Origin: Nitrososphaerota archaeon
GTDB taxonomy: Archaea; Thermoproteota; Nitrososphaeria; Nitrososphaerales; Gagatemarchaeaceae
Reading direction: 5' to 3'
Length of the DNA stretch: 64,000 nt
NCBI GenBank assembly: GCA_028866945.1
Contig: JAGWHE010000001.1
Coordinates: forward strand, 1 to 64,000
Below, piece by piece: positions 34,561 to 43,406 of the stretch (position 1 is the stretch's first letter; each line of letters begins with the position of its first letter). The notes beneath the pieces are model-generated. The model was not told where the DNA came from, searched no databases, and was given only the letters and a program-made list of their open reading frames with translations. Position numbers and translations under genes: made by a program.

Positions 34561-34589
34561 CACCAAGGGTGGCGCCGGGAACCGCGTCT

Positions 34590-36599
34590 TTGCCTGCGAG
34601 ACAAGGTGGCCTGACCTTAGGGGTGGACGTCGGCGGCACGTTCACCGACGTCGTGGTCGCGGGGCCACATGGGCTCGAAGTCCTGAAGCTCCCAACGACG
34701 GCCAACCCGGCCGCCGCCGTGCTGGAAGGGCTGAGGAGGCTGGGGCCAAGGGCGAGAGAGGCGGGTCTGATTTCACACGCGACGACCCTCGCCACCAACG
34801 CCCTTCTCACCCACGCTGGGTTGGCCCGGTCGGCGCTCGTCACCAACGAGGGGTTCAGGGACGTCCTTGAGATAGGGCGGCAAAGGCGCCCAGAGCTCTA
34901 CGACCTGTCGACGAGGAGACCGAGTCCCCTCGTCAGGAGGCGCGACAGGCTCACAGTACGCTGCAGGATTGACTCGACGGGCTCCGAGCTCGAGCCTCTA
35001 TCCGGCGCCGACGTCCTCGCCAAACTGGTGGTCAAGCGGAGATACGAGTCGGTCGCAGTCTCCTTCCTCAACTCCTACCTTAATGGCAAGCACGAACGAG
35101 AGATGCGCGAAGCCCTCCGTGCCGCAGGCTTCGGCGGGCACGTCAGCATCTCCAGCGAGGTCGACAACGAGTATCGAGAGTACGAGCGGACTAGCACCAC
35201 CGTGGTCAACGCCGCGCTGTCTCCCCTCGTGGGGGGCTACCTTTCCTCGCTGCGCACTTCCCTTCGCAGGAGGAAGATCACTGCCCCCGTCTACATCATG
35301 AACTCGGACGGGGGTGCTAGCACCGCGGCCTTCGCCTCATCCAGGCCGGTCTCGATAATCGAGTCAGGGCCAGCCGCCGGAGTCGTCGCATCGACGCACC
35401 TCGCAAAGGCGCTTTCCCTGGACGCGGTGCTGACCTTCGACATGGGCGGCACCACAGCCAAGGCGGCGACCGTCATCGGATACGAGCCCGAGGTCATCGA
35501 GGAGTTCGAGGCCGCCGGGAAGACCCACAGCGGGAGATCGATCAAGGGGAGCGGATACCCGGTCAGGGGGCAGTTCATCGACCTCGCCGAGGTCAGCGCA
35601 GGGGGCGGAACCGTCGCCTGGGTGGACGAAGCAGGGGAGCTGAAGGCAGGGCCCGAGAGCGCCGGGTCAGTTCCAGGGCCCGCATGCTACGGGACGGGCG
35701 GGGTGGACCCGACGGTGACCGACGCCAACGTCCTGCTAGGCAGGTTGAATCCGACCGCCCTCCTCGGCGGGACCATGCCGATCAGGCGAGACCTGGCTCT
35801 GCTCTCCATGAAGAGACTCTCCAGGGGCCTCCGAGCCAGCCCGCTCGGAACGGCGAAGGGAGTCGTGCGGCTGGTGAACGACGGCATGGCCAGGGCCATG
35901 GCGCTCGTGACCGTCGAGCGCGGCAGGGACCCGCGGGAGTTCGTGATGTTCGCCTTCGGGGGGGCCGGCCCAGTGCATGCCTGCGACCTCGCCGAGGAGA
36001 TGGGAGTCACAGACGTGGTCGTCCCACAGCACGCCGGGCTCTTCTCCGCATACGGCCTCGTCGCCGGGGAACTCACCCGGACCTTCGTGGCTCCGGTGAT
36101 GGAGGTCGATCCACCCATGGCCGAGCGCTTCCGTCTCCTCGAGTCGGCCGCGGCCGAATCGATGAAGGAAGAAGGGTTCCACAGCTATAGGCTCTCACGC
36201 TACTTCGAAGGCAGATACGTGGGCCAGTCCCACGAGCTCCTCCTCCCCTTCCACTCCGACTCCGGCTCCCGCGCTGCCTTCGACGCGCGCCACGAGGCCC
36301 TCTACGGCTATGCGCTGCCGGACAGGATGGAGGTGGTGAACATCAGGGTGAAGGCGACCGTCCCTCGGCATGTCCCGGCGCTCTCGCGCTCCGCCGGTGC
36401 TCCTTCTCACCCCGTCAAGGAAAGGCTGGCATGGATCAGCGGGACCAGCGCCGTTGCTCCCGTCCTTCTCCGCGACGCCCTGCCTTCGGGGACCGACGGG
36501 CACGGCCCCTGCATAATCGAAGACTACGACTCCACACTCGTGGTGAACCGGGCCTGGCGCTGGAGAGCCGAAGACTACGGCATGAGGTTGACAAGATGA
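34590..36599 (+). CDS. hyuA: Hydantoinase/oxoprolinase subunit A
   Basis: 669 residues from the TTG at 34590 (GTG at 34569 would add seven residues but lies very close to the TATA box). GVDVGGTFTDVVV opens an actin-like ATPase fold; DMGGTTAKA and SAGGGTVAWVD are the other phosphate loops. HyuA proteins use ATP to open the ring of hydantoins or 5-oxoproline. The stop overlaps the hyuB ATG in an ATGA junction, so the two subunits are made together. Confidence 0.92.
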   Translation: MPARQGGLTLGVDVGGTFTDVVVAGPHGLEVLKLPTTANPAAAVLEGLRRLGPRAREAGLISHATTLATNALLTHAGLARSALVTNEGFRDVLEIGRQRRPELYDLSTRRPSPLVRRRDRLTVRCRIDSTGSELEPLSGADVLAKLVVKRRYESVAVSFLNSYLNGKHEREMREALRAAGFGGHVSISSEVDNEYREYERTSTTVVNAALSPLVGGYLSSLRTSLRRRKITAPVYIMNSDGGASTAAFASSRPVSIIESGPAAGVVASTHLAKALSLDAVLTFDMGGTTAKAATVIGYEPEVIEEFEAAGKTHSGRSIKGSGYPVRGQFIDLAEVSAGGGTVAWVDEAGELKAGPESAGSVPGPACYGTGGVDPTVTDANVLLGRLNPTALLGGTMPIRRDLALLSMKRLSRGLRASPLGTAKGVVRLVNDGMARAMALVTVERGRDPREFVMFAFGGAGPVHACDLAEEMGVTDVVVPQHAGLFSAYGLVAGELTRTFVAPVMEVDPPMAERFRLLESAAAESMKEEGFHSYRLSRYFEGRYVGQSHELLLPFHSDSGSRAAFDARHEALYGYALPDRMEVVNIRVKATVPRHVPALSRSAGAPSHPVKERLAWISGTSAVAPVLLRDALPSGTDGHGPCIIEDYDSTLVVNRAWRWRAEDYGMRLTR

Positions 36600-38266
36600 A
36601 GACGGACCAGGTCTCGCTCCAGATCATCAGCAACTCCCTGCTGTACGCCAGCGAGGAGATGGGGCTGGCCCTTCGCAACTCAGCCTATTCGCCCAACATC
36701 AAAGAAAGGATGGACCACTCCGCTGCGGTCTTCGACGCGGGCGGCAGGCTCCTCGCGCAGGCGGAGCACATCCCGGTTCACCTCGGCTCCCTTCCGTGGG
36801 GGCTCGAGAACCTGATCCGCCACTTCTCCCAGAAGGGGATGAAGTTGGACGAGGGGTCCATGGCGGTGGCGAACGACCCCTACATCACCGGGACTCATCT
36901 GAACGACGTGACAGTCGTCGCCCCCATCTACGAACGGGGAGAGGCCGTGGCCTTCGTGGCGAACAAGGCCCACCACGCCGATGTCGGAGGCCTCGTCCCT
37001 GGGAGCATCTCCATGGGCGCCCACACTCTCTCGGAAGAAGGATTCGTCCTCGAGCCCACCCTCCTCTGGAAGGGCGGAAGCTTCGTCGAGTCGACGGTGA
37101 GAGAGTTCTCGGCAGCCTCCCGGACGCCGGCAGAACGGAAGGGAGACCTGAAGGCCCAGGTGGCGGCAAACCTCACCGGGGTCAGAAGGGTCAGGGAGCT
37201 CCTGGCGAAGTACGGCCCCGACCCCTTCGGGCTCGCGGCCCGAAACGCTTTCAGGCATTCTGACGTGCTCACCAGGAAGAGGCTCTCGACGTTCCGCCAG
37301 GGGAGCTACGAGGCGACGGACTTCCTCGAGGGGCCCTCGGGGGAGGACCTGAAGCTCAGGGTGAAGGTGACTCTGTCGAAGTCAGGCATCTCGCTGGACT
37401 ACTCCGGCACGGCGACCGAGGTGGACTACCCCCTCAACGCAGTCCTCGGGGTGACGATCTCCGGGGCGTACTTCGTCCTCCGGTGCCTCCTGGGGGACGA
37501 CATCCCGGCCAACTACGGGGCCTTTGCCCGGGTCAAAGTGAGCGTCCCTCCAGGCACGGTCCTGAACCCTACTCCTCCTCATCCCGTGGGAGGGGGGAAC
37601 GTCGAGACCAGTCAGAGGAACGCCGACGTGCTCTTCAGGGCGCTCGCGCCTGCAGCCCCTGGCAGGGTCCCTGCGGCAGCCGGAGGCTCGATGAACAATG
37701 TAATGATGGGTGGCACCTTCCGGGGCTCGCCCTGGGCCTTCTACGAAACGATAGGAGTGGGGCTAGGAGGGCGAAGGCAGATGGACGGGGTGGACGGCAT
37801 ACAGGCCAACATGACGAACACCATGAACACCCCGATAGAAGAAATCGAGCGAACGATCCCGGTCAGGATGGTCGCCTACGAATTCAGGCCGGACAGCTCG
37901 GGGGCAGGGAGATGCAGGGGAGGCTCGGGGCTGGTGAGGGCGTATCAGTCCCTGGAAGACGGTACAACCTTCACCATCCTGGCGGAGAGAGGGAGGCACG
38001 CACCTTGGGGCCTCGCAGGCGGGTCCGCCGGCGCGGAGACCGAGGTCCTCCTCGTGAAGGGCGGAGAGAAGGCGAGGATCCCGTCCAAGTCCACGCTCAA
38101 CCTGAAGGCAGGGGACGTCATCGAAGTGAGGACCGCGGGAGGGGGCGGCTACGGGCGTCCCTCGGCGAGGCCGTCTTCCAAGGTCGCCGAGGATGTCGCA
38201 GACGGCATCCTCACGTTGGGGAAAGCAGAATCCGAATACCGCTACAGAGGCCACACCTCACCCTAA
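36596..38266 (+). CDS. hyuB: Hydantoinase/oxoprolinase subunit B
   Basis: 556 residues from the ATG at 36596. The HyuB family blocks include SNSLLYASEEMGLALRNSAYSPNIKERMD, NDPYITGTHLNDV, KAHHADVGG with metal-ligand-like His pair, and GGGNVETSQR. With HyuA it forms an ATP-dependent hydantoinase, N-methylhydantoinase or 5-oxoprolinase. A sarcosine-oxidase-like flavoenzyme at 38850 would fit an N-methylhydantoin to sarcosine to glycine route, but the carbamoylase step is not seen. Confidence 0.92.
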   Translation: MKTDQVSLQIISNSLLYASEEMGLALRNSAYSPNIKERMDHSAAVFDAGGRLLAQAEHIPVHLGSLPWGLENLIRHFSQKGMKLDEGSMAVANDPYITGTHLNDVTVVAPIYERGEAVAFVANKAHHADVGGLVPGSISMGAHTLSEEGFVLEPTLLWKGGSFVESTVREFSAASRTPAERKGDLKAQVAANLTGVRRVRELLAKYGPDPFGLAARNAFRHSDVLTRKRLSTFRQGSYEATDFLEGPSGEDLKLRVKVTLSKSGISLDYSGTATEVDYPLNAVLGVTISGAYFVLRCLLGDDIPANYGAFARVKVSVPPGTVLNPTPPHPVGGGNVETSQRNADVLFRALAPAAPGRVPAAAGGSMNNVMMGGTFRGSPWAFYETIGVGLGGRRQMDGVDGIQANMTNTMNTPIEEIERTIPVRMVAYEFRPDSSGAGRCRGGSGLVRAYQSLEDGTTFTILAERGRHAPWGLAGGSAGAETEVLLVKGGEKARIPSKSTLNLKAGDVIEVRTAGGGGYGRPSARPSSKVAEDVADGILTLGKAESEYRYRGHTSP

Positions 38267-38291
38267 AGTAGCCCGTCTCTTCCGGAACCCC

Positions 38292-38804
38292 ATGCGGCCT
38301 GCCCTTGGCGCGTCCCTGGAACTTGCAGCCCTCGCTCTGATCTTTTCCCTCGCGCCAGCCGTGCCTGGAGGGGTAGTCTTCGCCATCTACATCCTGCTCG
38401 CAGAGTTCGCCGCGACCTTCCTGATACATTGCCCCGCCCATTACGCCGTCGGCATGGCGCTGGGGATCAGGTTCACGGAAATGAGGGCCGGCCGGACGAC
38501 CTTGGCCCGGGCCCTGCCGCCCAGATTCGGGCGGTACGCCCGCCTTATGCCGATCCTGACCCTCAGGGCTGACAGGCCCTCCTTGGCCAAGGCGTCAAGG
38601 GGGAGGGCATCGGCGATGTTCGCCTCAGGGACGGTCGCCTCTACATCGGCTGCCTTTCTCGTCGCAGGAGGCAGTACGCTGGTCCAGCCTTTGCTGTACG
38701 CCTCATTCGCTTGGGCCCTGGCGCTGCTCTACCTCGCCTTCGACCTGTGGTTCTCTCCTCGGGGCGGCGACCTCAGGAGGGCCAAGGCTGCGTCCGGCCG
38801 GTAG
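38292..38804 (+). CDS. Small polytopic membrane protein
   Basis: 170 residues from the ATG at 38292. About four hydrophobic helices with basic loops (ARALPPRFGRYARL; SKASRGRASA-type). It follows hyuB after 25 bp on the same strand and may belong to the same unit. A longer in-frame reading would overlap hyuB by 74 bp, so the internal ATG is preferred. No family recognised. Confidence 0.55.
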   Translation: MRPALGASLELAALALIFSLAPAVPGGVVFAIYILLAEFAATFLIHCPAHYAVGMALGIRFTEMRAGRTTLARALPPRFGRYARLMPILTLRADRPSLAKASRGRASAMFASGTVASTSAAFLVAGGSTLVQPLLYASFAWALALLYLAFDLWFSPRGGDLRRAKAASGR

Positions 38805-38849
38805 TTCGACGGAGACCCGGAACGCGTCGGCTGGACCGGAGGTGCGGTT

Positions 38850-40022
38850 TTACTTCGTCCTGAACCTGTCGGGGCTCAGGAATGCGATGTCGTACCCTGC
38901 CTTCTCTCCCGCCGACAGGTTGGCGGCGATTTCGCCCATCACGCTGGCGAACTTGAACCCGTGCCCCGAGCAGGCGCTTACTACGGTGACCTTCGGCTCC
39001 CCGGGAAGGGGGCCCACCACGAAGTTGAGGTCTGGGGTGTTGGTGTACAGGCAGGTAGTCGACGCGATGGGCACGTTGTCCAGTCCCGCGAGCCGCTTCG
39101 CCACGAAGTCTCTGACCGGGGCAGCATCTTCGTCTGTGACCTCGCGTCGGACCTTGTCCGGGTCGCCCATCTCGCCTCCGTGGGTCCGGGCGACCTTGAC
39201 TCCATGGCCGAGCTCAGGGATGCCGTAGTAGTAGGAGTCTGCCTTTTCTTCCATGATGAAGATTGGCATCTTCGGTGCCGTGAACACGTCCCTCCCTCCA
39301 GAAGAGAACCAGAACGGGACCTGTCTCTCGCACTGGAGGGGAATGGCCCCGCCCAGAAGGCGGCCATTCCATGCACCTGCACAGAGGATCAGCCTCGGCG
39401 CGGTCTGCCTCCCGAGGCTCGTCTCGACCTCGACCGAGTCTGCCCCAGCCTTCCACCCCCTCACCTCTTCGGAGAACCTGAACTCGGCCCCGGCCTCGCT
39501 CCCCAGCCCTACGAACGCCCTCACGCTCTCTTCAGCGAACAGGACCCCGGCGTTGCGCTCGTAAACCGCCTCGAACTCGTCGGTCAGAGAGAACGCCCTG
39601 AACCGATCCTGTGCCTCTCGCGCCGATAACACCTCGTGGGGGACCTCGTGGGCCGCGGCGCTCTTCAGCACCCCCTTCACCAGCGCCCCGTCGCTTCGGC
39701 CCACCATCAGCCCCCCGGTCATCAACAGCAACTTCTTGCCCGACCTCGACTCGACCTCCCTCCAGGATTCGAATGCTCTCCGGAGCAGCGGAATGTACCT
39801 CGCGTCCTCGTAGTACGCCAGCCGGATTATCCTCGTCTGACCGTGGGACGACCCGAGCTCATGGTTCACCCCGAACCTCTCTATGTTGAGCGTCCTGAGG
39901 CCCTTCCTGGCAAGGTTGTAGGTCACAGAGGCTCCCATGACCCCGCAGCCCACCACGATGGCGTCCCATCGGCCCCGCCCATTGAACAGACCCGGCCGCC
40001 TGACTTCCTGGCTAAGGGCCAA
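38850..40022 (-). CDS. Monomeric sarcosine oxidase / N-methyl-amino-acid oxidase-like flavoprotein
   Basis: 390 residues. An FAD Rossmann fold (DAIVVGCGVMGASVTYNLARKG) is followed by FGVNHELGSSHGQTRIIR, the MSOX/MTOX signature. The cysteine that binds FAD covalently in MSOX and SolA is present in TTCLYTNTPDLNF, and SACSGHGFKFASVMGE closes the domain. It would oxidise an N-methyl amino acid such as sarcosine, giving formaldehyde, H2O2 and the amine. It faces the hyuAB unit tail to tail. Confidence 0.88.
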   Translation of the reverse strand: MALSQEVRRPGLFNGRGRWDAIVVGCGVMGASVTYNLARKGLRTLNIERFGVNHELGSSHGQTRIIRLAYYEDARYIPLLRRAFESWREVESRSGKKLLLMTGGLMVGRSDGALVKGVLKSAAAHEVPHEVLSAREAQDRFRAFSLTDEFEAVYERNAGVLFAEESVRAFVGLGSEAGAEFRFSEEVRGWKAGADSVEVETSLGRQTAPRLILCAGAWNGRLLGGAIPLQCERQVPFWFSSGGRDVFTAPKMPIFIMEEKADSYYYGIPELGHGVKVARTHGGEMGDPDKVRREVTDEDAAPVRDFVAKRLAGLDNVPIASTTCLYTNTPDLNFVVGPLPGEPKVTVVSACSGHGFKFASVMGEIAANLSAGEKAGYDIAFLSPDRFRTK

Positions 40023-40143
40023 CTGTGGACACCGCCAACGCCCGGTCTTGGCTCTGGGAGGGGATATCCGTTTCCTGGCGCGGTGCGAGTATTATAATTA
40101 ACGTTAAATACGCTCGGAGGCGCGCCTTATACTGCTCACCAGT

Positions 40144-40674
40144 TTGGTGAATACAAAGAAGCTGATCACGGCCACGCTCTTCGGCGTTCTGATTGGCGTC
40201 GTATACGGGGCCCTTCCTTTCGAGGTCGGCGACACGCTAATCGTTTTCGAGGCCATCATCCTCTCCCTCAGCTTCATCCTTCTCGGGCCAGGAGGTGCGA
40301 CCTACACCGGTCTAATCAACGGGCTGGTCGAGACTCCGTTCCAGCTCGCGTTCGGGCCCTTCGCGCTGGCAGTGGCCCTCTTCTATGGAGTGCTCGTAGA
40401 CGTGTTCAGCGTCCTATTCAGGGTCAGGTCGGAAGGCAAGGTCCGGCCCAAGAGGCTGGTCGCGGCCCTGAGCCTGAGCTCGATCATCACGGGCGTGTCC
40501 GCGACCTACGCGTTCATCACCTTGGGTTTCGGGACGACCGCGCCGTTCGTGGAGGTGTATCTACCGGTCCTGATCGTCGGGGCGCTCAGCGGGACGATAG
40601 GAGGTTACCTCGCCGCGAGGATCTGGGATCGGAACCTGAAGCACAGGTTCTCTCCCACCCAGCCTGCGTCCTAG
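40144..40674 (+). CDS. Multi-spanning membrane protein, ECF S-component-like
   Basis: 176 residues with five or six hydrophobic segments, small and Gly-rich as in ECF-type S components, but no substrate signature is clear. TTG start at 40144. An AT-rich tract with a perfect TTAACGTTAA palindrome (40098-40107) lies upstream. No ECF ATPase or T component is nearby, so any transport role would depend on a shared module elsewhere. Shares a CTAG stop with the next gene. Confidence 0.55.
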   Translation: MVNTKKLITATLFGVLIGVVYGALPFEVGDTLIVFEAIILSLSFILLGPGGATYTGLINGLVETPFQLAFGPFALAVALFYGVLVDVFSVLFRVRSEGKVRPKRLVAALSLSSIITGVSATYAFITLGFGTTAPFVEVYLPVLIVGALSGTIGGYLAARIWDRNLKHRFSPTQPAS

Positions 40675-40880
40675 CGGGTCGCTCCTGAGACCTCAGACCT
40701 GAGCTTCCGGGCGAACCTGAGCAGCATCGCATAGAGGACCACCCCCAGGAGTATGAAGGCGGCCCCAGCCACTTCGTTAACCAGAACCCCCGCGACGAGC
40801 CCTGTCAAGAGCACGAACGCTCCGATGACGATGATCAGGATTGCCGCCGTCTTGGAGATCGGGCTTACCTTAACCGACAA
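40671..40880 (-). CDS. Small two-TM membrane protein
   Basis: 69 residues. Two hydrophobic helices (about 12-33 and 36-52) and a basic tail (RFARKLRSEVSGATR). Convergent with the S-component-like gene, sharing one CTAG as both stop codons. No family recognised. Confidence 0.5.
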   Translation of the reverse strand: MSVKVSPISKTAAILIIVIGAFVLLTGLVAGVLVNEVAGAAFILLGVVLYAMLLRFARKLRSEVSGATR

Positions 40881-40962
40881 CCCGAGGACGCGTGCCGGCA
40901 GCAGGTTAAACGGTTGCGGTATTCAGACGCGCTTATCTCCAGCCCGGCCCCGCCCAACACCG

Positions 40963-41601
40963 TTGGACAGGGAAACCACCGGGATTTCATGCTGCTTCGA
41001 CCGCCAGTCCCAGAGGATGTTCCGGGGCTACGAGAAGAGGGGGTTAGGCGCGTCCGCTCTCTCTATTGCGGAGGCACTGACGGAGAACGGGCTGAAGGGG
41101 TCGACCGTACTGGAGGTGGGATGCGGCTTCGGCGCACTGGCGCTCGAGCTTCTCCGCCGCGGCGCCTCGGGGGCGGTGGGCATCGACCTTTCACCCAGGA
41201 TGATTCAGATGGCAGGCAGCCTGGCGGCTGCCAAAGGCCTCTCCGGGTCGGTTTCGTTCCAGGTCGGCGACGGAGCCTCCTCGAAGCTGCCGAGCTCCAA
41301 GATGGTAATCCTTGACGGCGTCCTCTGTTGCTATCCAGACTTGGACGCGCTAATCGACAACTCCAGCTCGGCCGCGGAGGCTCTCTACGCCATCGCCGTG
41401 CCTGACGATACCCGCTTCGCCACGAAGGTGGTGAGACTCTTCCTCCCGCTGCAGGGACTGGCCTTCGGGCGCGACGGATTCAGGTTCTTCGTGCATCCGA
41501 CTAGGAGAATCAGAGGGGCGCTGCAGGCAAAGGGATTCAGGCTGGTGTCGAGGTCCCCGGCCGGATGGGTCTGGTCAGTCTTCGTCTTCAGAAGATCCTA
41601 G
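40963..41601 (+). CDS. SAM-dependent methyltransferase
   Basis: 212 residues from the TTG at 40963. VLEVGCGFGALALELLRRGA near 49-68 is the SAM-binding loop and VGIDLSPRMI is the second motif. The opening (CCFDRQSQRMFRGYEKRGL) resembles a UbiE/Mg-protoporphyrin methyltransferase-like group. The acceptor is unknown. A TATA-like gcttatct lies about 30 bp upstream. Shares a CTAG stop with the convergent zinc-ribbon gene. Confidence 0.8.
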   Translation: MDRETTGISCCFDRQSQRMFRGYEKRGLGASALSIAEALTENGLKGSTVLEVGCGFGALALELLRRGASGAVGIDLSPRMIQMAGSLAAAKGLSGSVSFQVGDGASSKLPSSKMVILDGVLCCYPDLDALIDNSSSAAEALYAIAVPDDTRFATKVVRLFLPLQGLAFGRDGFRFFVHPTRRIRGALQAKGFRLVSRSPAGWVWSVFVFRRS

Positions 41602-41813
41602 GGGCGCTTTGTTCCCTTCTCCTCTTCCTTCAGGAGCTTGTAGAGCCTGAACCTGTCGCCTTCCCCCGGCGATAGGGTATAGCCGCAGACCCGGCAGGAT
41701 ATGCCCTTGTCCGTCTCCTTCAGGTCGAAGCGACCGCACTTCGGGCACTTCATCTGGTCGGCTTGGCTCTTCACGTTCCAGGTTCTCCCCTGGTCGCTTG
41801 AAAAGCGTTCCAT
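41598..41813 (-). CDS. Small zinc-ribbon protein
   Basis: 71 residues. One four-cysteine ribbon, CPKCG...CRVCG (about 23-44), then a charged helical tail. Possible transcription- or translation-associated factor. Eight bases separate its start from the stop of nnrE upstream, so it is probably co-transcribed with nnrE. Confidence 0.65.
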   Translation of the reverse strand: MERFSSDQGRTWNVKSQADQMKCPKCGRFDLKETDKGISCRVCGYTLSPGEGDRFRLYKLLKEEEKGTKRP

Positions 41814-41821
41814 GCTCCTTC

Positions 41822-42589
41822 CTACCAGACCCTGATCAGCCCTCTTCGTGAGAACACGCCCGGACAGGAGTACTTCTCGTAGATTGTCTTCGGGAGCGAG
41901 ATGTCAGCCACGTATAGGTCTCCGAGGTGTCCCTTCGCCCTGGCGTCGAGGAAGCCGGTTTTCGGGAACCCGAAGGTCACCGTCGCCCTCGCCGTCACGC
42001 AGGGCTCCCCAGGCTCCCCCGTCGTCGCGTCGAGCCCCGACGGGACGTCCACCGCAAGGATGGGCAACTTCGAAGCAGTCGCCCTCCTGATCAGTCCGGC
42101 AAGGGGCTCCCTGGGGCTCCCCCTGGCCCCGTACCCGAGGAGCGCGTCGACAATCAGCTCCCCCTCGAGCTCCTCGTCCGGCGCCTTCTCCCTGACTCCC
42201 ATCTTCTCAACTGTGGCGAACTGCTTCGCGGCAGAGTCCCGCAGTGCGGCACTGCCGTCTCCGAGGATTACTGTGACATCTCCGCCCCAGTTGTGGATGT
42301 GCCTGGCGGCCACCAGCCCGTCTCCTCCGTTGTTGCCCTTCCCCACCAGAATCTCTATCTTCTTGCCGGCGACGTCACCCCCGAGAAGGCGCAGCGCCAT
42401 CTCCGCCGTCTTCACTCCTGCGTTCTCCATCAGCGAGTCCACCCCTGTCCCCAGCGTGTCGATCGCGAACCTGTCCGCCTCAGCCATCTCGCCAGCCGTC
42501 AGGAATGCCAGCCCATCTTGGAACTTCAACGGAGTTGCGCCGCCGCCCTTCTGTATTTCAGGATGAGCGACCGGCGCCGCTGTCAACAT
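41822..42589 (-). CDS. nnrE: NAD(P)H-hydrate epimerase (YjeF_N)
   Basis: 255 residues. The YjeF_N domain shows the VGKGNNGGDGLVAARHL-type loop (here at about 81-96) and VDVPSGLDATTG at about 179-190. It epimerises damaged NAD(P)H hydrate so a dehydratase can repair it. The C-terminal kinase/dehydratase half of the bifunctional Nnr protein is absent, so the dehydratase must be elsewhere. ATG about 26 bp from a TATA-like tctaatcgg. Confidence 0.9.
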   Translation of the reverse strand: MLTAAPVAHPEIQKGGGATPLKFQDGLAFLTAGEMAEADRFAIDTLGTGVDSLMENAGVKTAEMALRLLGGDVAGKKIEILVGKGNNGGDGLVAARHIHNWGGDVTVILGDGSAALRDSAAKQFATVEKMGVREKAPDEELEGELIVDALLGYGARGSPREPLAGLIRRATASKLPILAVDVPSGLDATTGEPGEPCVTARATVTFGFPKTGFLDARAKGHLGDLYVADISLPKTIYEKYSCPGVFSRRGLIRVW

Positions 42590-42660
42590 TAATTCTTCAA
42601 ACTGGCACGCCGATTAGAGCCCGCCGTATATTGGAGCCATGAAGGCCCTGATGACTACGC

Positions 42661-43308
42661 ATGAGCTTCTCTTCCAGATGGGATAGGAAGGACCAGGGGC
42701 CCGGCCTCGTGGACAGGCTCAAGGGGACGGTGCGACAGGCGGCACCCCTGAAGCCACAGCTCGAGCAAGCAAACAGGCAGGTCAAGCTTCTCATATCGCA
42801 GCTCGACAGCACAGTCAACAGGATCAAGCAGCGAGACGCCACCATCTTCAAGAACGTGGTGTCTTCTCTCGCGAAGCACGACACGCAGCACGCGGCGGTC
42901 TACGCCAACGAGCTCACGGAGGTGAGGAAGATGGGGAAGATGGTCACGCAGGCTCAGCTCGCCCTGGAGCAGATTTCCCTGAGGCTGGGGACCATCAACG
43001 ACCTCGGCGAAATCGCCAACACGCTCGCTCCGGCTGTGTCCGTCATCAGGAACATGAAGGAGGACCTCCGCATGGCGCTCCCAGAGGCCGACAAGGAGAT
43101 CGGCGAGCTCTCGGGCCTCCTCAGCAGCGTCTTGGTGGACGCAGGCACCACGGGAGGCATCTCTCTCAACTTCGACGCAGCCAACGAGGATGCCCAGAAG
43201 GTTCTCGAAGAGGCATCGGTGGTCGCCGAGCAGAGGATGAGGGAAAGCTTCCCCGAGATACCCGCCAGCGTGTTCGCCCAGGACGAAAGAGAAGGCCTCA
43301 CGGCGTAG
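42661..43308 (+). CDS. cdvB: CdvB-type ESCRT-III (Snf7-like) protein
   Basis: 215 residues. A long amphipathic helical core from about residue 18 to 160 has the Snf7 pattern (basic N-terminal helices, acidic C-terminal part) typical of thaumarchaeal CdvB paralogs. There is no C-terminal winged helix for CdvA binding and no evident Pro-rich MIM2 motif; the tail is short and acidic. Such proteins form membrane-remodelling filaments in cell division. A TATA-like cgtatattgg is about 30 bp before the ATG. An MIT-like protein is encoded at 18955. Confidence 0.78.
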   Translation: MSFSSRWDRKDQGPGLVDRLKGTVRQAAPLKPQLEQANRQVKLLISQLDSTVNRIKQRDATIFKNVVSSLAKHDTQHAAVYANELTEVRKMGKMVTQAQLALEQISLRLGTINDLGEIANTLAPAVSVIRNMKEDLRMALPEADKEIGELSGLLSSVLVDAGTTGGISLNFDAANEDAQKVLEEASVVAEQRMRESFPEIPASVFAQDEREGLTA

Positions 43309-43406
43309 CCGACCTCTCCAGCAGAGAAACCACCGCGCCTGCACGCGGTTGAACAGCGAAGAAATTCAGTTGGCTTATAATCGAGGGGCGCGACCAGAAC
43401 CCCAAG

